The notes: a model not told the origin generated them from the sequence alone. DNA of 64,000 nucleotides from Bacilli bacterium (GCA_017962745.1 JAGCUR010000001.1:1-64000), one strand, 5' to 3'; counted from the first letter of the stretch, positions 46,317 to 55,097 are shown. Translations and numbers: made by a program.

Positions 46317-46777
46317 TGCGTTGCCATAAATGTGGATGCGAAAATCCAGATGATGCAATCTTTTGTACTAGATGCGGTAGAAAACTAGAAGAAACAAGCG
46401 AAAAGATTTGTCCAAACTGTGGGGCAAAGAATTTAAGCGATTCATTTTTTTGTAGCGAATGTGGAAGTATGCTTGAATATAAAAAAGAAGAGCATGTTGA
46501 GCAAATAATAGTACCAAAAGAGAGGATGAGCACATTTGCGATTGTCTGCTTAATAGTTGCTATTTTAGGAGCTGCTTTTACATTATTTGCGTATGGTGAA
46601 ATTGTAGCTTTAATTGGATTAACTATATCTGCTATATCTTTAATACTAATTGCTGTTGGCTTATTATTAAACAAGATAAAAGGCAATATAAAAATAGCAA
46701 TTGGCCTCGGAATATATGGCGTTTTAGGCAATATAATTTGGTTAGCATTTATTCTTTGGATGCTTCCGAATTTTTAA
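46316..46777 (+). CDS. Double zinc-ribbon membrane protein
   Basis: The 153-residue protein starts with two zinc ribbons, CHKCGCENPDDAIFCTRCGR (3-22) and CPNCGAKNLSDSFFCSECGS (33-52). A linker and two to three hydrophobic helices (about 72-94, 98-118 and 128-148) follow. Such 'zinc-ribbon domain-containing' membrane proteins are common in Firmicutes and unassigned. Translation is coupled to serS by TAATG overlap, and a terminator follows. Confidence 0.8.
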   Translation: MRCHKCGCENPDDAIFCTRCGRKLEETSEKICPNCGAKNLSDSFFCSECGSMLEYKKEEHVEQIIVPKERMSTFAIVCLIVAILGAAFTLFAYGEIVALIGLTISAISLILIAVGLLLNKIKGNIKIAIGLGIYGVLGNIIWLAFILWMLPNF

Positions 46778-46783
46778 AGAAAA

Positions 46784-46812
46784 AAGTAGGTGTTTTTACC
46801 TACTTTTTCATA
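46784..46812 (+). terminator. Terminator of the yaaA-recF-gyrB-gyrA-serS operon
   Basis: AAGTAGGT and ACCTACTT pair around GTTTTT, followed by five T, 7 bp past the zinc-ribbon stop. Confidence 0.8.
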
Positions 46813-46866
46813 TAGTTTTTTGATAAAAAAAAATAAAAAATTTGTATTAAAAAAATGATTAAAAAA

Positions 46867-46896
46867 TTGCACAAAAATAGCACATTTTTTGTGCAA
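46867..46896. promoter_or_regulatory. Inverted repeat before the ADP-ribosylglycohydrolase gene
   Basis: TTGCACAAAA (46867-46876) pairs with TTTTGTGCAA (46887-46896), with a third GCACA inside the loop. It ends 4 bp before the GGAGG ribosome site. It could be an operator or an mRNA hairpin; there is no T run on the plus strand. Confidence 0.4.
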
Positions 46897-46909
46897 AAAA
46901 GGAGGCAAA

Positions 46910-47698
46910 ATGTTAGGCGCAATTATTGGCGATATTGTAGGCTCAATTTATGAATTTGATAATATAAAAACTAAGGATTTTCCGTTCTTTGGAAGACGCT
47001 GTACTTTTACTGATGATTCAGTTATGACAATTGCAGTATATCTTGCTATAAAGAATGCCAAAAGTGATTATAGCGATCTAGAAGATAAAGCAATTTATTA
47101 TATGCAAAAACTAGGTAGAGAATATCCAAATAGAGGTTATGGTGGAAACTTTAGATTTTGGTTAATTAATCCTAATCCAAAACCATATAATAGTTTTGGC
47201 AATGGTTCTGCAATGCGTGTAAGCCCGTGCGGCTTTTATGCAAAATCGCTTGAAGAAGCAAAGATTCTATCAGCTAAAGTTACAAAAGTATCTCATAATC
47301 ATCCAGAAGGTATGAAAGGCGCCGAAGCTACAGCTGTTGCTATATATTTAGCAAGAAATAAAAAGACTAAAGAAGAGATAAAAGAATATATCAATAAACA
47401 TTATTATAAAATTGATTTCACTTTAGATGAAATTAGACCAGTATATTTCTTTAATGAGATATGTCAAAACACCGTTCCGCAAGCATTAGAAGCATTTTTT
47501 GAAGCAAATAGTTATGAAGATGCTATTAGAAATGCGATTAGTATTGGTGGTGATAGTGATACACTAGCTGCTATAACTGGAGCAGTAGCTGAAGCATACT
47601 TTGGAATACCTGAAGATATCAAAAATAAAGGTATTTCATATCTAGATGATAAGTTGAAAGATATCGTTAATGATTATTATGCAAATTTAAATAGATAG
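46910..47698 (+). CDS. ADP-ribosylglycohydrolase family protein
   Basis: The 262-residue protein is a DraG/ARH-type hydrolase that removes ADP-ribose from proteins, nucleic acids or metabolites. Metal-binding motifs are visible: GDIVGSIYEF (6-15), TFTDDSVMT (near 30-38) and the C-terminal GGDSDTLAAITGAVAEAYFG. The ATG at 46910 follows GGAGG. No ADP-ribosyltransferase or DraT is nearby, so the substrate is unknown. Confidence 0.92.
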   Translation: MLGAIIGDIVGSIYEFDNIKTKDFPFFGRRCTFTDDSVMTIAVYLAIKNAKSDYSDLEDKAIYYMQKLGREYPNRGYGGNFRFWLINPNPKPYNSFGNGSAMRVSPCGFYAKSLEEAKILSAKVTKVSHNHPEGMKGAEATAVAIYLARNKKTKEEIKEYINKHYYKIDFTLDEIRPVYFFNEICQNTVPQALEAFFEANSYEDAIRNAISIGGDSDTLAAITGAVAEAYFGIPEDIKNKGISYLDDKLKDIVNDYYANLNR

Positions 47699-47728
47699 TT
47701 AGGACAAAAGTCCTAACTTTTATTTTTA
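47697..47728 (+). terminator. Terminator after the ADP-ribosylglycohydrolase gene
   Basis: AGTTAGGAC and GTCCTAACT pair around AAAA and are followed by T-rich sequence. The stem overlaps the TAG stop. Confidence 0.85.
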
Positions 47729-47766
47729 TATTCGATATGTTATAATGCATACGTGAGGTAAAATAA

Positions 47767-48705
47767 ATGTATCATAAAATAGTACAAAAAATTAAGGAGT
47801 TTGACACTATTATAATTCACCGTCACTCACGCCCAGATGGCGATGCATTAGGTAGTCAAATTGGCTTGAAGGAGGCTATTAAAGCAACATTCCCACGTAA
47901 ACATGTATATTGTGTTGGAGATATGGTTGATAGATATAGTTTTATGGGTGAAATGGATAATGTACCTAATAGTTTTTATCAAGGTGCATTAGTTTTTGTT
48001 TTGGATTGTTCTGAAGAAAAGATGATATGTGATGATAGATATAAACTAGCTAGATATATCATCAAAATTGATCACCATTTATATAAAGAAAAATATGGCG
48101 ATTTAGAATTAGTCGATGAAAATGAAATAAGTTGTGCAAGTATTATTGCTAGATTTGTATTTTCTTCAGGTTTAAAGTTATCACTAGCCGGAGCTGAAGC
48201 ATTATACACTGGTATAGTAACCGATAGTGGTAGATTTAGATTTAATTGTGATTTTAGATCTACATATGATATTTGTTCAAAACTATTTAAATTCCCAATT
48301 GATGTAAACAATATATATAACAATTTATATATAGAAGAATTAGATACAGTAAAATTAAGAGCATCTTTGATATCTAAATTTAAAGTAGATGGTCAAATTG
48401 CATATCTAATTAATACTCAAGAAGATGTTAAGAAATATGGAGTATCTATTTTTAATATATCTCGTGGTATGGTTGGTATCATGGGAGGCATTAAAGGTAT
48501 CGATATCTGGGCTAATTTTACTGAAGATGAAGATGGTTCTGTAATTTGCGAATTAAGAAGTAGCAAATATAACATTAATCCTGTTGCTACAATGTTTGGT
48601 GGCGGTGGCCATAAGCTTGCTAGTGGGGCAACGCTAGAATCTTTAGATAAAGTAGATGAAGTATTAGCAGAATTAAAGAAAGTATTGGAGAAAAACAATG
48701 AGTGA
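47767..48705 (+). CDS. DHH-family phosphoesterase (NrnA-like), copy 1
   Basis: The 312-residue protein belongs to the DHH/DHHA1 family of NrnA oligoribonucleases/pAp phosphatases. Manganese-binding motifs are RPDGDALG (22-29), FVLDCSEEK, KIDHH (near 100-104) and IVTDSGRFRF; GGGGHKLASG of the DHHA1 domain lies near the end. Copy 1 has LDCSEEK where copy 2 has VDTGDEA, so the two may differ in activity. A TATAAT -10 lies at 47741-47746. The stop overlaps the start of copy 2 by 8 bp. Confidence 0.9.
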   Translation: MYHKIVQKIKEFDTIIIHRHSRPDGDALGSQIGLKEAIKATFPRKHVYCVGDMVDRYSFMGEMDNVPNSFYQGALVFVLDCSEEKMICDDRYKLARYIIKIDHHLYKEKYGDLELVDENEISCASIIARFVFSSGLKLSLAGAEALYTGIVTDSGRFRFNCDFRSTYDICSKLFKFPIDVNNIYNNLYIEELDTVKLRASLISKFKVDGQIAYLINTQEDVKKYGVSIFNISRGMVGIMGGIKGIDIWANFTEDEDGSVICELRSSKYNINPVATMFGGGGHKLASGATLESLDKVDEVLAELKKVLEKNNE

Positions 48706-49813
48706 ATTTAAAGAAAAAGTAACCGAAATTAAAGACAAAGTTGTTAAGGGCGCAAGTGATGCTATTGATAGTCTAAAAAAAGGCGCAAATACTATCTATA
48801 ATGCTATTGATTCTGCTAAATCTGATATCGATGATCCTAATTATAATATTAAAAAAGCAATATTAGATAAGATTAAAGAATACGATACAATTATAATTCA
48901 CCGTCATGTTAGACCAGATGGTGATGCTATTGGTACTAGTCAAGGTTTAAAAGCATTAATTAAGAATTCTTATCCTGAAAAAAAAGTATATGTAGCAAGT
49001 AGTGATAAAAGTGATTATTTAAGTTTCTTACCAAAAGATGATAATGTAGCTAAGGAATTATATGATAATGCTTTAGCAATCGTTGTAGATACGGGAGATG
49101 AAGCTAGAATTAGCAATCAAAACTACAAATTAGCTAAAGAAATTATTAAGATTGATCACCATGATACTAGTGCTGATTTTGGTGTAATTAATTATTGTGA
49201 TCCAACTAGTGCATCTTGTGCTAATTTAATTGTTAATTTAGCTACTACATTTAGATATGAATTAAAGCTAAATCAAGATGCTGCTACATGTCTATTTGTT
49301 GGTATCGTGACTGATAGTGGACGCTTTAGATACGCAAGTGCTGATTCTAGATGCTTTAAAGAGGCATCTAAACTACTTGAATATAATATCGATACACAAA
49401 GTATATATACAAAGTTATATGTAGAAGAAGAAAACAAATTCAATTTAAAGAAATATGTTTATTCTAAATATAAAATGACACCTAATGGGGTTGCATATAT
49501 CTATTTCAAAGATAATTTTGGTAAAAAACACGGTAATTTATCAAAAGAAGATATCACTTCTACAATCAATCTTCTTGATAGTATCAAAGGTAGTATGATT
49601 TGGATTTTATTTAGCGAAGGAAAAGAATCAACTCGTGTTAGACTTCGTTCAAGATATATCAATATTACTGAATTAGCATCTAAATATAACGGTGGTGGCC
49701 ACGAAAATGCTTGTGGATCAACAGTTTATAATAAAAAACAAGTTAAAGAATTACTAAAAGATGCTGATACATTATTAAAAGAATTCAAACTTAGCCATAA
49801 GGATTTATACTAA
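48698..49813 (+). CDS. DHH-family phosphoesterase (NrnA-like), copy 2, extended N-terminus
   Basis: The 371-residue protein has the same core as copy 1: IIIHRHVRPDGDAIG, IVVDTGDEA, KIDHHD, IVTDSGRFRYAS and GGGHENACGS. About 50 extra N-terminal residues precede it, forming an amphipathic Lys/Asp/Ala helix (for example KVVKGASDAIDSLKKGAN). The extension may mediate membrane or partner contact; this is inference. The pair appears to be a tandem duplication. Its TAA stop overlaps the surE ATG by one base. Confidence 0.9.
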   Translation: MSEFKEKVTEIKDKVVKGASDAIDSLKKGANTIYNAIDSAKSDIDDPNYNIKKAILDKIKEYDTIIIHRHVRPDGDAIGTSQGLKALIKNSYPEKKVYVASSDKSDYLSFLPKDDNVAKELYDNALAIVVDTGDEARISNQNYKLAKEIIKIDHHDTSADFGVINYCDPTSASCANLIVNLATTFRYELKLNQDAATCLFVGIVTDSGRFRYASADSRCFKEASKLLEYNIDTQSIYTKLYVEEENKFNLKKYVYSKYKMTPNGVAYIYFKDNFGKKHGNLSKEDITSTINLLDSIKGSMIWILFSEGKESTRVRLRSRYINITELASKYNGGGHENACGSTVYNKKQVKELLKDADTLLKEFKLSHKDLY

Positions 49814-50526
49814 TGATGTTTAAAAAGGTATTATTAGTAAACGATGATGGTATTTACCATTCTGCTTTTAAGGCAACCGTTGATGCATTTAAAAGATTAG
49901 GATGCGAAATAACAATTTGCGCTCCACTTAATGCTCAATCAGCTAAAAGCCATGCGATTGAAATTAGAAATACATTTGAAGTTATAAAAATTGATATCTT
50001 TGAAGGAGCTGAAGCATATGCAATTGATTCAACACCAGCCGATTGTGTTAGATTTGCTAAGTATTATTTAAACTGGGAAGGAGACCTAGTCGTATCTGGT
50101 GTAAATGATGGCCTAAATCTAGGAGATGATATCTTATATTCAGGTACCGTTGCTGCCGCAATCGAAGCAGGAATAAGAGGCTATAATGCACTAGCACTAT
50201 CTGCTTCAGTTGCTCATCCAGAGAACTGTACTGATATGTTAGAAGATATCTTAAAGTTTATTGAAGATAACAAATTATATGACAAATGGTGCATATGGAG
50301 CTTTAATATCCACCAAGATAGCAAAGGATTTAAGTTTGCGAAGCAAGGTTGCGTATATTTTGATACCTATTTCGCAAAAGATGAGACTGGAAAGTTTGCT
50401 CAACTAGGTCATCCGCAACACGAATTAGATATCGATAAAGATAGTGATGTATATTTATATCATCAAGGATATAGTCCCTATTCAGCTATAACATATGATA
50501 AATCGATTGCTAAATTTGAAAAATAA
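49813..50526 (+). CDS. surE: 5'/3'-nucleotidase SurE
   Basis: SurE is a divalent-metal nucleotidase acting on nucleoside monophosphates and exopolyphosphate. The 237-residue protein has the metal motif LLVNDDGI (7-14), the AIDSTPADCVRF segment, SGVNDGLNLGDD and YSGTVAAAIEAG, all family hallmarks. It is the third gene of an operon with the two DHH phosphoesterases, giving a group of nucleotide hydrolases. The start may be this ATG or the next codon, also ATG. Confidence 0.93.
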   Translation: MMFKKVLLVNDDGIYHSAFKATVDAFKRLGCEITICAPLNAQSAKSHAIEIRNTFEVIKIDIFEGAEAYAIDSTPADCVRFAKYYLNWEGDLVVSGVNDGLNLGDDILYSGTVAAAIEAGIRGYNALALSASVAHPENCTDMLEDILKFIEDNKLYDKWCIWSFNIHQDSKGFKFAKQGCVYFDTYFAKDETGKFAQLGHPQHELDIDKDSDVYLYHQGYSPYSAITYDKSIAKFEK

Positions 50527-50540
50527 TAAACATATGAATA

Positions 50541-50573
50541 AAAAATGTTAACGAATAATTGTTAACATTTTTT
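50541..50573 (+). terminator. Terminator after surE
   Basis: ATGTTAAC and GTTAACAT pair around an eight-base AT loop and are followed by seven T. Confidence 0.8.
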
Positions 50574-50636
50574 TAAATATCTTGATTAATAAAACTAATT
50601 AATGTAAAATGGGTTAAAGAAATCGGAGGTAATTTG

Positions 50637-51182
50637 ATGAGTAACGTTAATGATTCACTAATGAATATTGCAAAAGAGGTTGTAGAAAAGAGTGATAAAC
50701 CTTTAGCAATAAGCGAAATTGCTGAAAAAGTATTTAAAATTAAAGGAAAACAACCAACTAGCGAAGAAATAGTAAAATTTGGTATCGATTTTATGCTGTG
50801 TGGCGATTTTATTTGCTGTGGAAATAAGAGTAAAGAAAATGTTTGGGATTTAAAATATCGTCAATCAGTTGCTGTATTAGATAAAGATGTTATTGAAGAC
50901 TTACTTGAAGATGATGAAGATGTTAAGAATAATACTTTGACTGATGAAAATATTTATGATGAAGATATCGATAAGAGCTTAGATAGCATCAATGATGATG
51001 ACGATGATGAAGTTGAAGAAAAAGATGATATCGAAGAAGAATTAGGTTTAACTGAAGATACAGGTGAAGATAATATCGAAATGGTAGCTACACTTGAAGA
51101 AGATGATGAAGACGAAGAAGAAGATATCGATAGCGATGATTTAGAAGATATCGTTGAAGGTACTTTAAAAGATAAAGAATAG
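50637..51182 (+). CDS. rpoE: RNA polymerase delta subunit
   Basis: Delta is a Firmicutes-specific RNA polymerase subunit that improves recycling and promoter selectivity. The 181-residue protein has an N-terminal HARE-HTH winged-helix domain (about 1-85, KPLAISEIAEKVFKIKGKQPT) and a long disordered acidic tail of Asp/Glu (about 90-181). This is the standard two-part architecture. ATG at 50637 follows CGGAGGT; the preceding TTG is rejected. Confidence 0.93.
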   Translation: MSNVNDSLMNIAKEVVEKSDKPLAISEIAEKVFKIKGKQPTSEEIVKFGIDFMLCGDFICCGNKSKENVWDLKYRQSVAVLDKDVIEDLLEDDEDVKNNTLTDENIYDEDIDKSLDSINDDDDDEVEEKDDIEEELGLTEDTGEDNIEMVATLEEDDEDEEEDIDSDDLEDIVEGTLKDKE

Positions 51183-51190
51183 GAGACAAT

Positions 51191-52051
51191 ATGTTTGGAC
51201 TAAGATCAGATGGCAAAAGAATTAAAAATTTGCCACCTATTCAAAAAATAATGCCTCATATTATGAAGGCAAGACATGATTCACAAAATTTATTTAAATA
51301 TCCTTGTAGATGCGAACCACTTGATGCTTTTATTGCATCACAAAAAGAATTAGGTGTTCCATATAACTATATGCATTTAGTTATTGCATCTTTAGTTAGA
51401 GTAATTGCTCTAAGACCAGAAACTAATAGGTTTGTCATCAATGGAAGAATATTTAGAAGAGATAAAATTATGGTTAGTTTCGTTGTTAAAAAATCTTTAA
51501 GAGATGATGCAGAAGAAACTACTGTAAAATTAGAATTTAATGGTACTGAAAATATTGAAGATGTTAAAAAAGCAATGGATGAAGCAATTGCTAAGAACAA
51601 CCATTTAGATGCTAAAAATAATACTGACAAATTAGCTAAATTATTAACAAGTACACCTAACTTTTTAATTAAATTTTTAGTTGGTTTTGTTAAGTTTTTA
51701 GATAAACATGGTTGTTTACCTAAAAAAGTATTAAAAGCAAGCCCATTCCATACTTCAATATTCGTGACAAACTTAAAATCAATTAAGATTGATTACATAT
51801 ATCATCACTTATATGATTTTGGTACAACTAGTTTATTTGTATCAATGGGTAAAGAACAACTAACTCCAGTTGTATCTAGCGATGGTAAAGAATTAGAAAT
51901 CGGAAAAGTTATGCATTTAGGTATTGTTACAGATGAGAGATTCTGTGATGGATTCTACTTCGCTAATACGTTAAGACTATGGAAACGTATTATGGAAAAT
52001 CCAAATGTATTACTTGAAAGATTAGATGATATCGTACACGATATAAAATAG
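51191..52051 (+). CDS. CAT/E2-like acyltransferase-fold protein lacking the catalytic histidine
   Basis: The 286-residue protein resembles the catalytic domain of 2-oxoacid dehydrogenase E2 and chloramphenicol acetyltransferase: VGVPYNYMHLVIASLVRVIALRPETNRF-like middle and, near the end, TDERFCDGFYFANTLRLWKR (247-266). In active E2/CAT enzymes this position reads HxxxDG; here the His is Glu249 (DERFCDG). No lipoyl or E1-binding domain precedes it and no E1 or E3 gene is close. It is therefore probably not an active dehydrogenase E2 and may be a binding or assembly protein. It lies in an operon with rpoE and a small membrane protein. Confidence 0.75.
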   Translation: MFGLRSDGKRIKNLPPIQKIMPHIMKARHDSQNLFKYPCRCEPLDAFIASQKELGVPYNYMHLVIASLVRVIALRPETNRFVINGRIFRRDKIMVSFVVKKSLRDDAEETTVKLEFNGTENIEDVKKAMDEAIAKNNHLDAKNNTDKLAKLLTSTPNFLIKFLVGFVKFLDKHGCLPKKVLKASPFHTSIFVTNLKSIKIDYIYHHLYDFGTTSLFVSMGKEQLTPVVSSDGKELEIGKVMHLGIVTDERFCDGFYFANTLRLWKRIMENPNVLLERLDDIVHDIK

Positions 52052-52060
52052 GAGATAACT

Positions 52061-52480
52061 ATGACAGATAACGAAAAAGAAAACATTACGGTAGAAGCTG
52101 AAGAAGTTAATGATTTTCAAGAATTCAAAAATAAGTTAAAAGATAGATTTACAAAGAAGAAAAAATCAAAATGGCATGTAGTTAAAGGTAAAATTATAGC
52201 TATTACACCACTTGTAGCTCTTGCTACATTCTTATTAATCGGTTTTTTAGCTGATACATGGCACCCAACATGGCTAGTCTTTTTAGCATGTCCATTTGTT
52301 CCAATCTTTTTATCACTATTTGATGGTGGTAAAAAAGAAAAGATTGTAGCATTTGTATCAGTTGTAATAAGCGTTGCATACTTATTAGTTGGTTTTTTAG
52401 CTCATATTTGGCATCCAACTTGGGTTGCATTCCTTTTAATTCCAATTACTGCTATTTTAATTGGTTCAGATAAAGAATAA
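52061..52480 (+). CDS. Small membrane protein with two internal repeats
   Basis: The 139-residue protein has an acidic/basic soluble N-terminus (about 1-45) and four hydrophobic helices. The unit GFLADTWHPTW at 61-71 recurs as GFLAHIWHPTW at 111-121, exactly 50 residues apart, so the membrane part is an internal duplication of a two-helix unit. I do not recognise the family. It follows the acyltransferase-like gene after 9 bp in the same operon. Confidence 0.75.
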   Translation: MTDNEKENITVEAEEVNDFQEFKNKLKDRFTKKKKSKWHVVKGKIIAITPLVALATFLLIGFLADTWHPTWLVFLACPFVPIFLSLFDGGKKEKIVAFVSVVISVAYLLVGFLAHIWHPTWVAFLLIPITAILIGSDKE

Positions 52481-52490
52481 TTTAAAAAAT

Positions 52491-52520
52491 AGATATGTAT
52501 TTTTATATACATATCTTTTT
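52491..52520 (+). terminator. Terminator of the rpoE operon
   Basis: AGATATGTAT and ATACATATCT pair around TTTTAT, followed by a T run. A TATAAT at 52551-52556 then starts the fhs unit. Confidence 0.75.
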
Positions 52521-52581
52521 TAAAAGATGGAAAAATCAAAAATTGTATTATATAATGAAGTAGATATAGGCGGTGGATAAA

Positions 52582-54249
52582 ATGTTAACTGATATTGAAA
52601 TTATTAAACAGTCAAAAATGGTACCAATTAAAACTCTTACTGATAAATATGGCATTTTAGATGAAGAGTTATACCAATATGGTAACTATATGGCAAAGAT
52701 CGAGTTATCTTGCCTTAATAGATTGCAAAAGAAGAAAGATGGTAAACTAATTTTAGTTAGTGCAATTACGCCAACTCCAACTGGTGAAGGCAAATCAACT
52801 ACCACAATCGGACTGGTTGATAGCATGAATAAAATTGGTAAATGTTGCCTTGGTGCACTTCGCGAACCATCCCTTGGCCCAGTATTTGGTGTAAAAGGTG
52901 GGGCAGCGGGTGGCGGATATGCTCAAGTTAACCCAATGGTTGATTTAAATTTACACTTTACAGGTGACTTACATGCGATGACTACAGCTAATAATTTAGT
53001 AAGTGCATGTATTGATAATCATATATATCAAGGAAACAAATTAGGAATTGATCCAAATAATATATCTTGGAAAAGATGTATGGACTTAAATGATAGAGCC
53101 CTTCGTAAAGTAGAAGTCGGAATGTCTAGTAAAAAAGAAGTAGCAAGATATGATTATTTCAATATTACAGTTGCATCAGAAATTATGGCAATTCTTTGCT
53201 TATCTACATCTTTAGCTGACTTACGTAACAGATTAGATAATTCCTTAATCGCTTATACATTTGATGGTAAACCAGTTTATATTAAAGATTTAGGAATCAC
53301 AGGATCATTAATGGTTTTATTAAAACAAGCAATTAAACCAAATGTTATTCAAACACTAGAAAATAATATGGTTTTAGTACATGGCGGACCATTTGCTAAT
53401 ATCGCTCATGGCTGTAATTCGATTTTAGCTACAAAACTTGCCTTAAAACTAGCTGATTATGTAGTAACAGAGGCGGGATTCGGTGCTGATTTAGGAGCTG
53501 AAAAGTTTTTAGATATCAAATGTAGAGAAGCAGGCCTTAATCCAAGCCTAGTAGTATTAGTAGCTACAATTAAAGCGCTAAAATATCATGGTGGTGTTGC
53601 TATTAAAGATTTAAAAGAAGAAAATGTTGATGCCTTAAAGAAAGGCTTAGAAAACCTAGATAAACACTTAGAAACTATACGTACATTTGGCTTACCTTGT
53701 GTAGTTGCCATCAACAAGTTCTTAACAGATACTGATAATGAAATTAAAGTGTTGCTTGATTGGGCAAAGGAAAGAAATGTAGAAGTTAGTTTATCAGAAG
53801 TATATGCTAAAGGTGGCGAAGGCGGTATTGATTTAGCTAATAAAGTTGTAAAAGTATTAGATAAAGATAATGCTAAGTATACTCCTTTATATAGCATGAA
53901 TGATTCAATTAAAGATAAAGTATTAAAGATTGCGAAAGCTGCATATGGTGCAGATGATGTAATCTATAGCGATTCAGCCAAAGCTAAACTAGAAGAATTA
54001 GAAAAGACTGATGCTAAAGGATACTATGTATGTATGGCAAAAACACCTAATTCTTTAAGCGATGATCCAAAAGTAATCGGTAGACCTCGCCACTTCAACA
54101 TCAGCGTTAAAGATATACGTATATCGACGGGATCGCGCTTTGTAATTATTCTAACTGGTGATATAATGACAATGCCTGGTTTATCTAAAGAACCAATGGC
54201 AACTAAAATTGATATGTCTGATACAGAAGAAGTATTCGGATTAATGTAG
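52582..54249 (+). CDS. fhs: Formate-tetrahydrofolate ligase
   Basis: Fhs ATP-dependently makes 10-formyl-THF from formate and THF, feeding purine and formyl-Met synthesis. The 555-residue protein has the nucleotide loop TPTPTGEGKSTTTIGL (63-78), REPSLGPVFGVKGGAAGGGYAQV and the C-terminal GDIMTMPGLSKEP of the family. ATG at 52582 follows GGCGGTGG. The stop is TAG, and the ribosome site of folD begins at that codon. Confidence 0.96.
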   Translation: MLTDIEIIKQSKMVPIKTLTDKYGILDEELYQYGNYMAKIELSCLNRLQKKKDGKLILVSAITPTPTGEGKSTTTIGLVDSMNKIGKCCLGALREPSLGPVFGVKGGAAGGGYAQVNPMVDLNLHFTGDLHAMTTANNLVSACIDNHIYQGNKLGIDPNNISWKRCMDLNDRALRKVEVGMSSKKEVARYDYFNITVASEIMAILCLSTSLADLRNRLDNSLIAYTFDGKPVYIKDLGITGSLMVLLKQAIKPNVIQTLENNMVLVHGGPFANIAHGCNSILATKLALKLADYVVTEAGFGADLGAEKFLDIKCREAGLNPSLVVLVATIKALKYHGGVAIKDLKEENVDALKKGLENLDKHLETIRTFGLPCVVAINKFLTDTDNEIKVLLDWAKERNVEVSLSEVYAKGGEGGIDLANKVVKVLDKDNAKYTPLYSMNDSIKDKVLKIAKAAYGADDVIYSDSAKAKLEELEKTDAKGYYVCMAKTPNSLSDDPKVIGRPRHFNISVKDIRISTGSRFVIILTGDIMTMPGLSKEPMATKIDMSDTEEVFGLM

Positions 54250-54257
54250 GTGACAAT

Positions 54258-55094
54258 ATGATAATTGATGGAAAATTAATCGCACAAGAATTAAAAGATG
54301 AAGTTAAAGCAAAGTTAGCTAAGATGGATACTAAACTTACATTACTTGTAATCATGGTTGGTGATAATCCAGCTAGTAAAGTATATGTATAGAGTAAAGA
54401 AAAGAACTGCAAAAAAGTTGGAATGTTAACAAAAACTCTTCTTTTTGATGAAAATGTTCCTCAAAAGAAGATTATTGATGCAATTCAAACTGCTAATGCT
54501 GATCCTTCAATTCATGGTATTTTAGTACAGTTACCACTTCCTGCTCATTTAGATGAAGTAAAAATTATTGATGCAATCGATCCTAAAAAGGATGTAGATG
54601 GCTTAACTACTGTTAACCAAGGAAAACTATTTAGTGGTATTAATGACGGTATAATTCCAGCTACTCCAAAAGGTATTATGCACATCTTAAAGAAGTTATT
54701 TATTAATTTAGAAGGTAAAACGGCCGTAGTAATTGGTAGAAGTAAACTAGTTGGTAAACCAATTGCCCAATTATTATTATCTAAAAACGCTACAGTTACA
54801 ATGTGTCACTCTAAAACTGAGAACTTAAAAGATATATGTTTAGGTGCAGATGTGTTAGTTGTAGCCATTGGCAAAGCTAAATTTATTACTGCTGATATGA
54901 TTAAACCAGATGCAGTAGTAATCGATGTAGGAATTAACCGTAACTTTGGTAGAATTGATGGCGATGTAGATTTCGAAAATGCAGTAAGTGTTGCTGGTTA
55001 CATTACACCAGTTCCTGGTGGAGTAGGCCAACTTACAATTGCTTGCTTACTTGAAAACGTCATTGAATGTTATAAACTACAATCTAGAGAGTAA
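54258..55094 (+). pseudogene. folD: FolD (methylene-THF dehydrogenase/cyclohydrolase) with in-frame TAG
   Basis: FolD interconverts 5,10-methylene-, methenyl- and 10-formyl-THF. The reading frame from ATG 54258 (after TAGGTGA) through 55094 gives a full-length 278-codon enzyme, except that codon 45 (54390-54392) is TAG. It falls in SKVYV-stop-SKEKNC, aligning exactly with the catalytic Y-V-x-S-K motif; the TAG sits at a variable residue. The rest (ILVQLPLPAHLDE, DVDGLTTVNQGKL, VIGRSKLVGKPIA, GGVGQLT) is intact and in one frame. The fragment from ATG 54423 would lack the catalytic Tyr and Lys. It may be a recent nonsense mutation, read-through, or a sequencing error. Confidence 0.85.
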
Positions 55095-55097
55095 TAT

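Noticed and set aside
54390-54392. Genome-wide recoding of TAG as a sense codon
   Set aside because: Many intact genes here, including fhs directly upstream, dnaA, rpoE and the PAP2 gene, end at TAG at the expected length.
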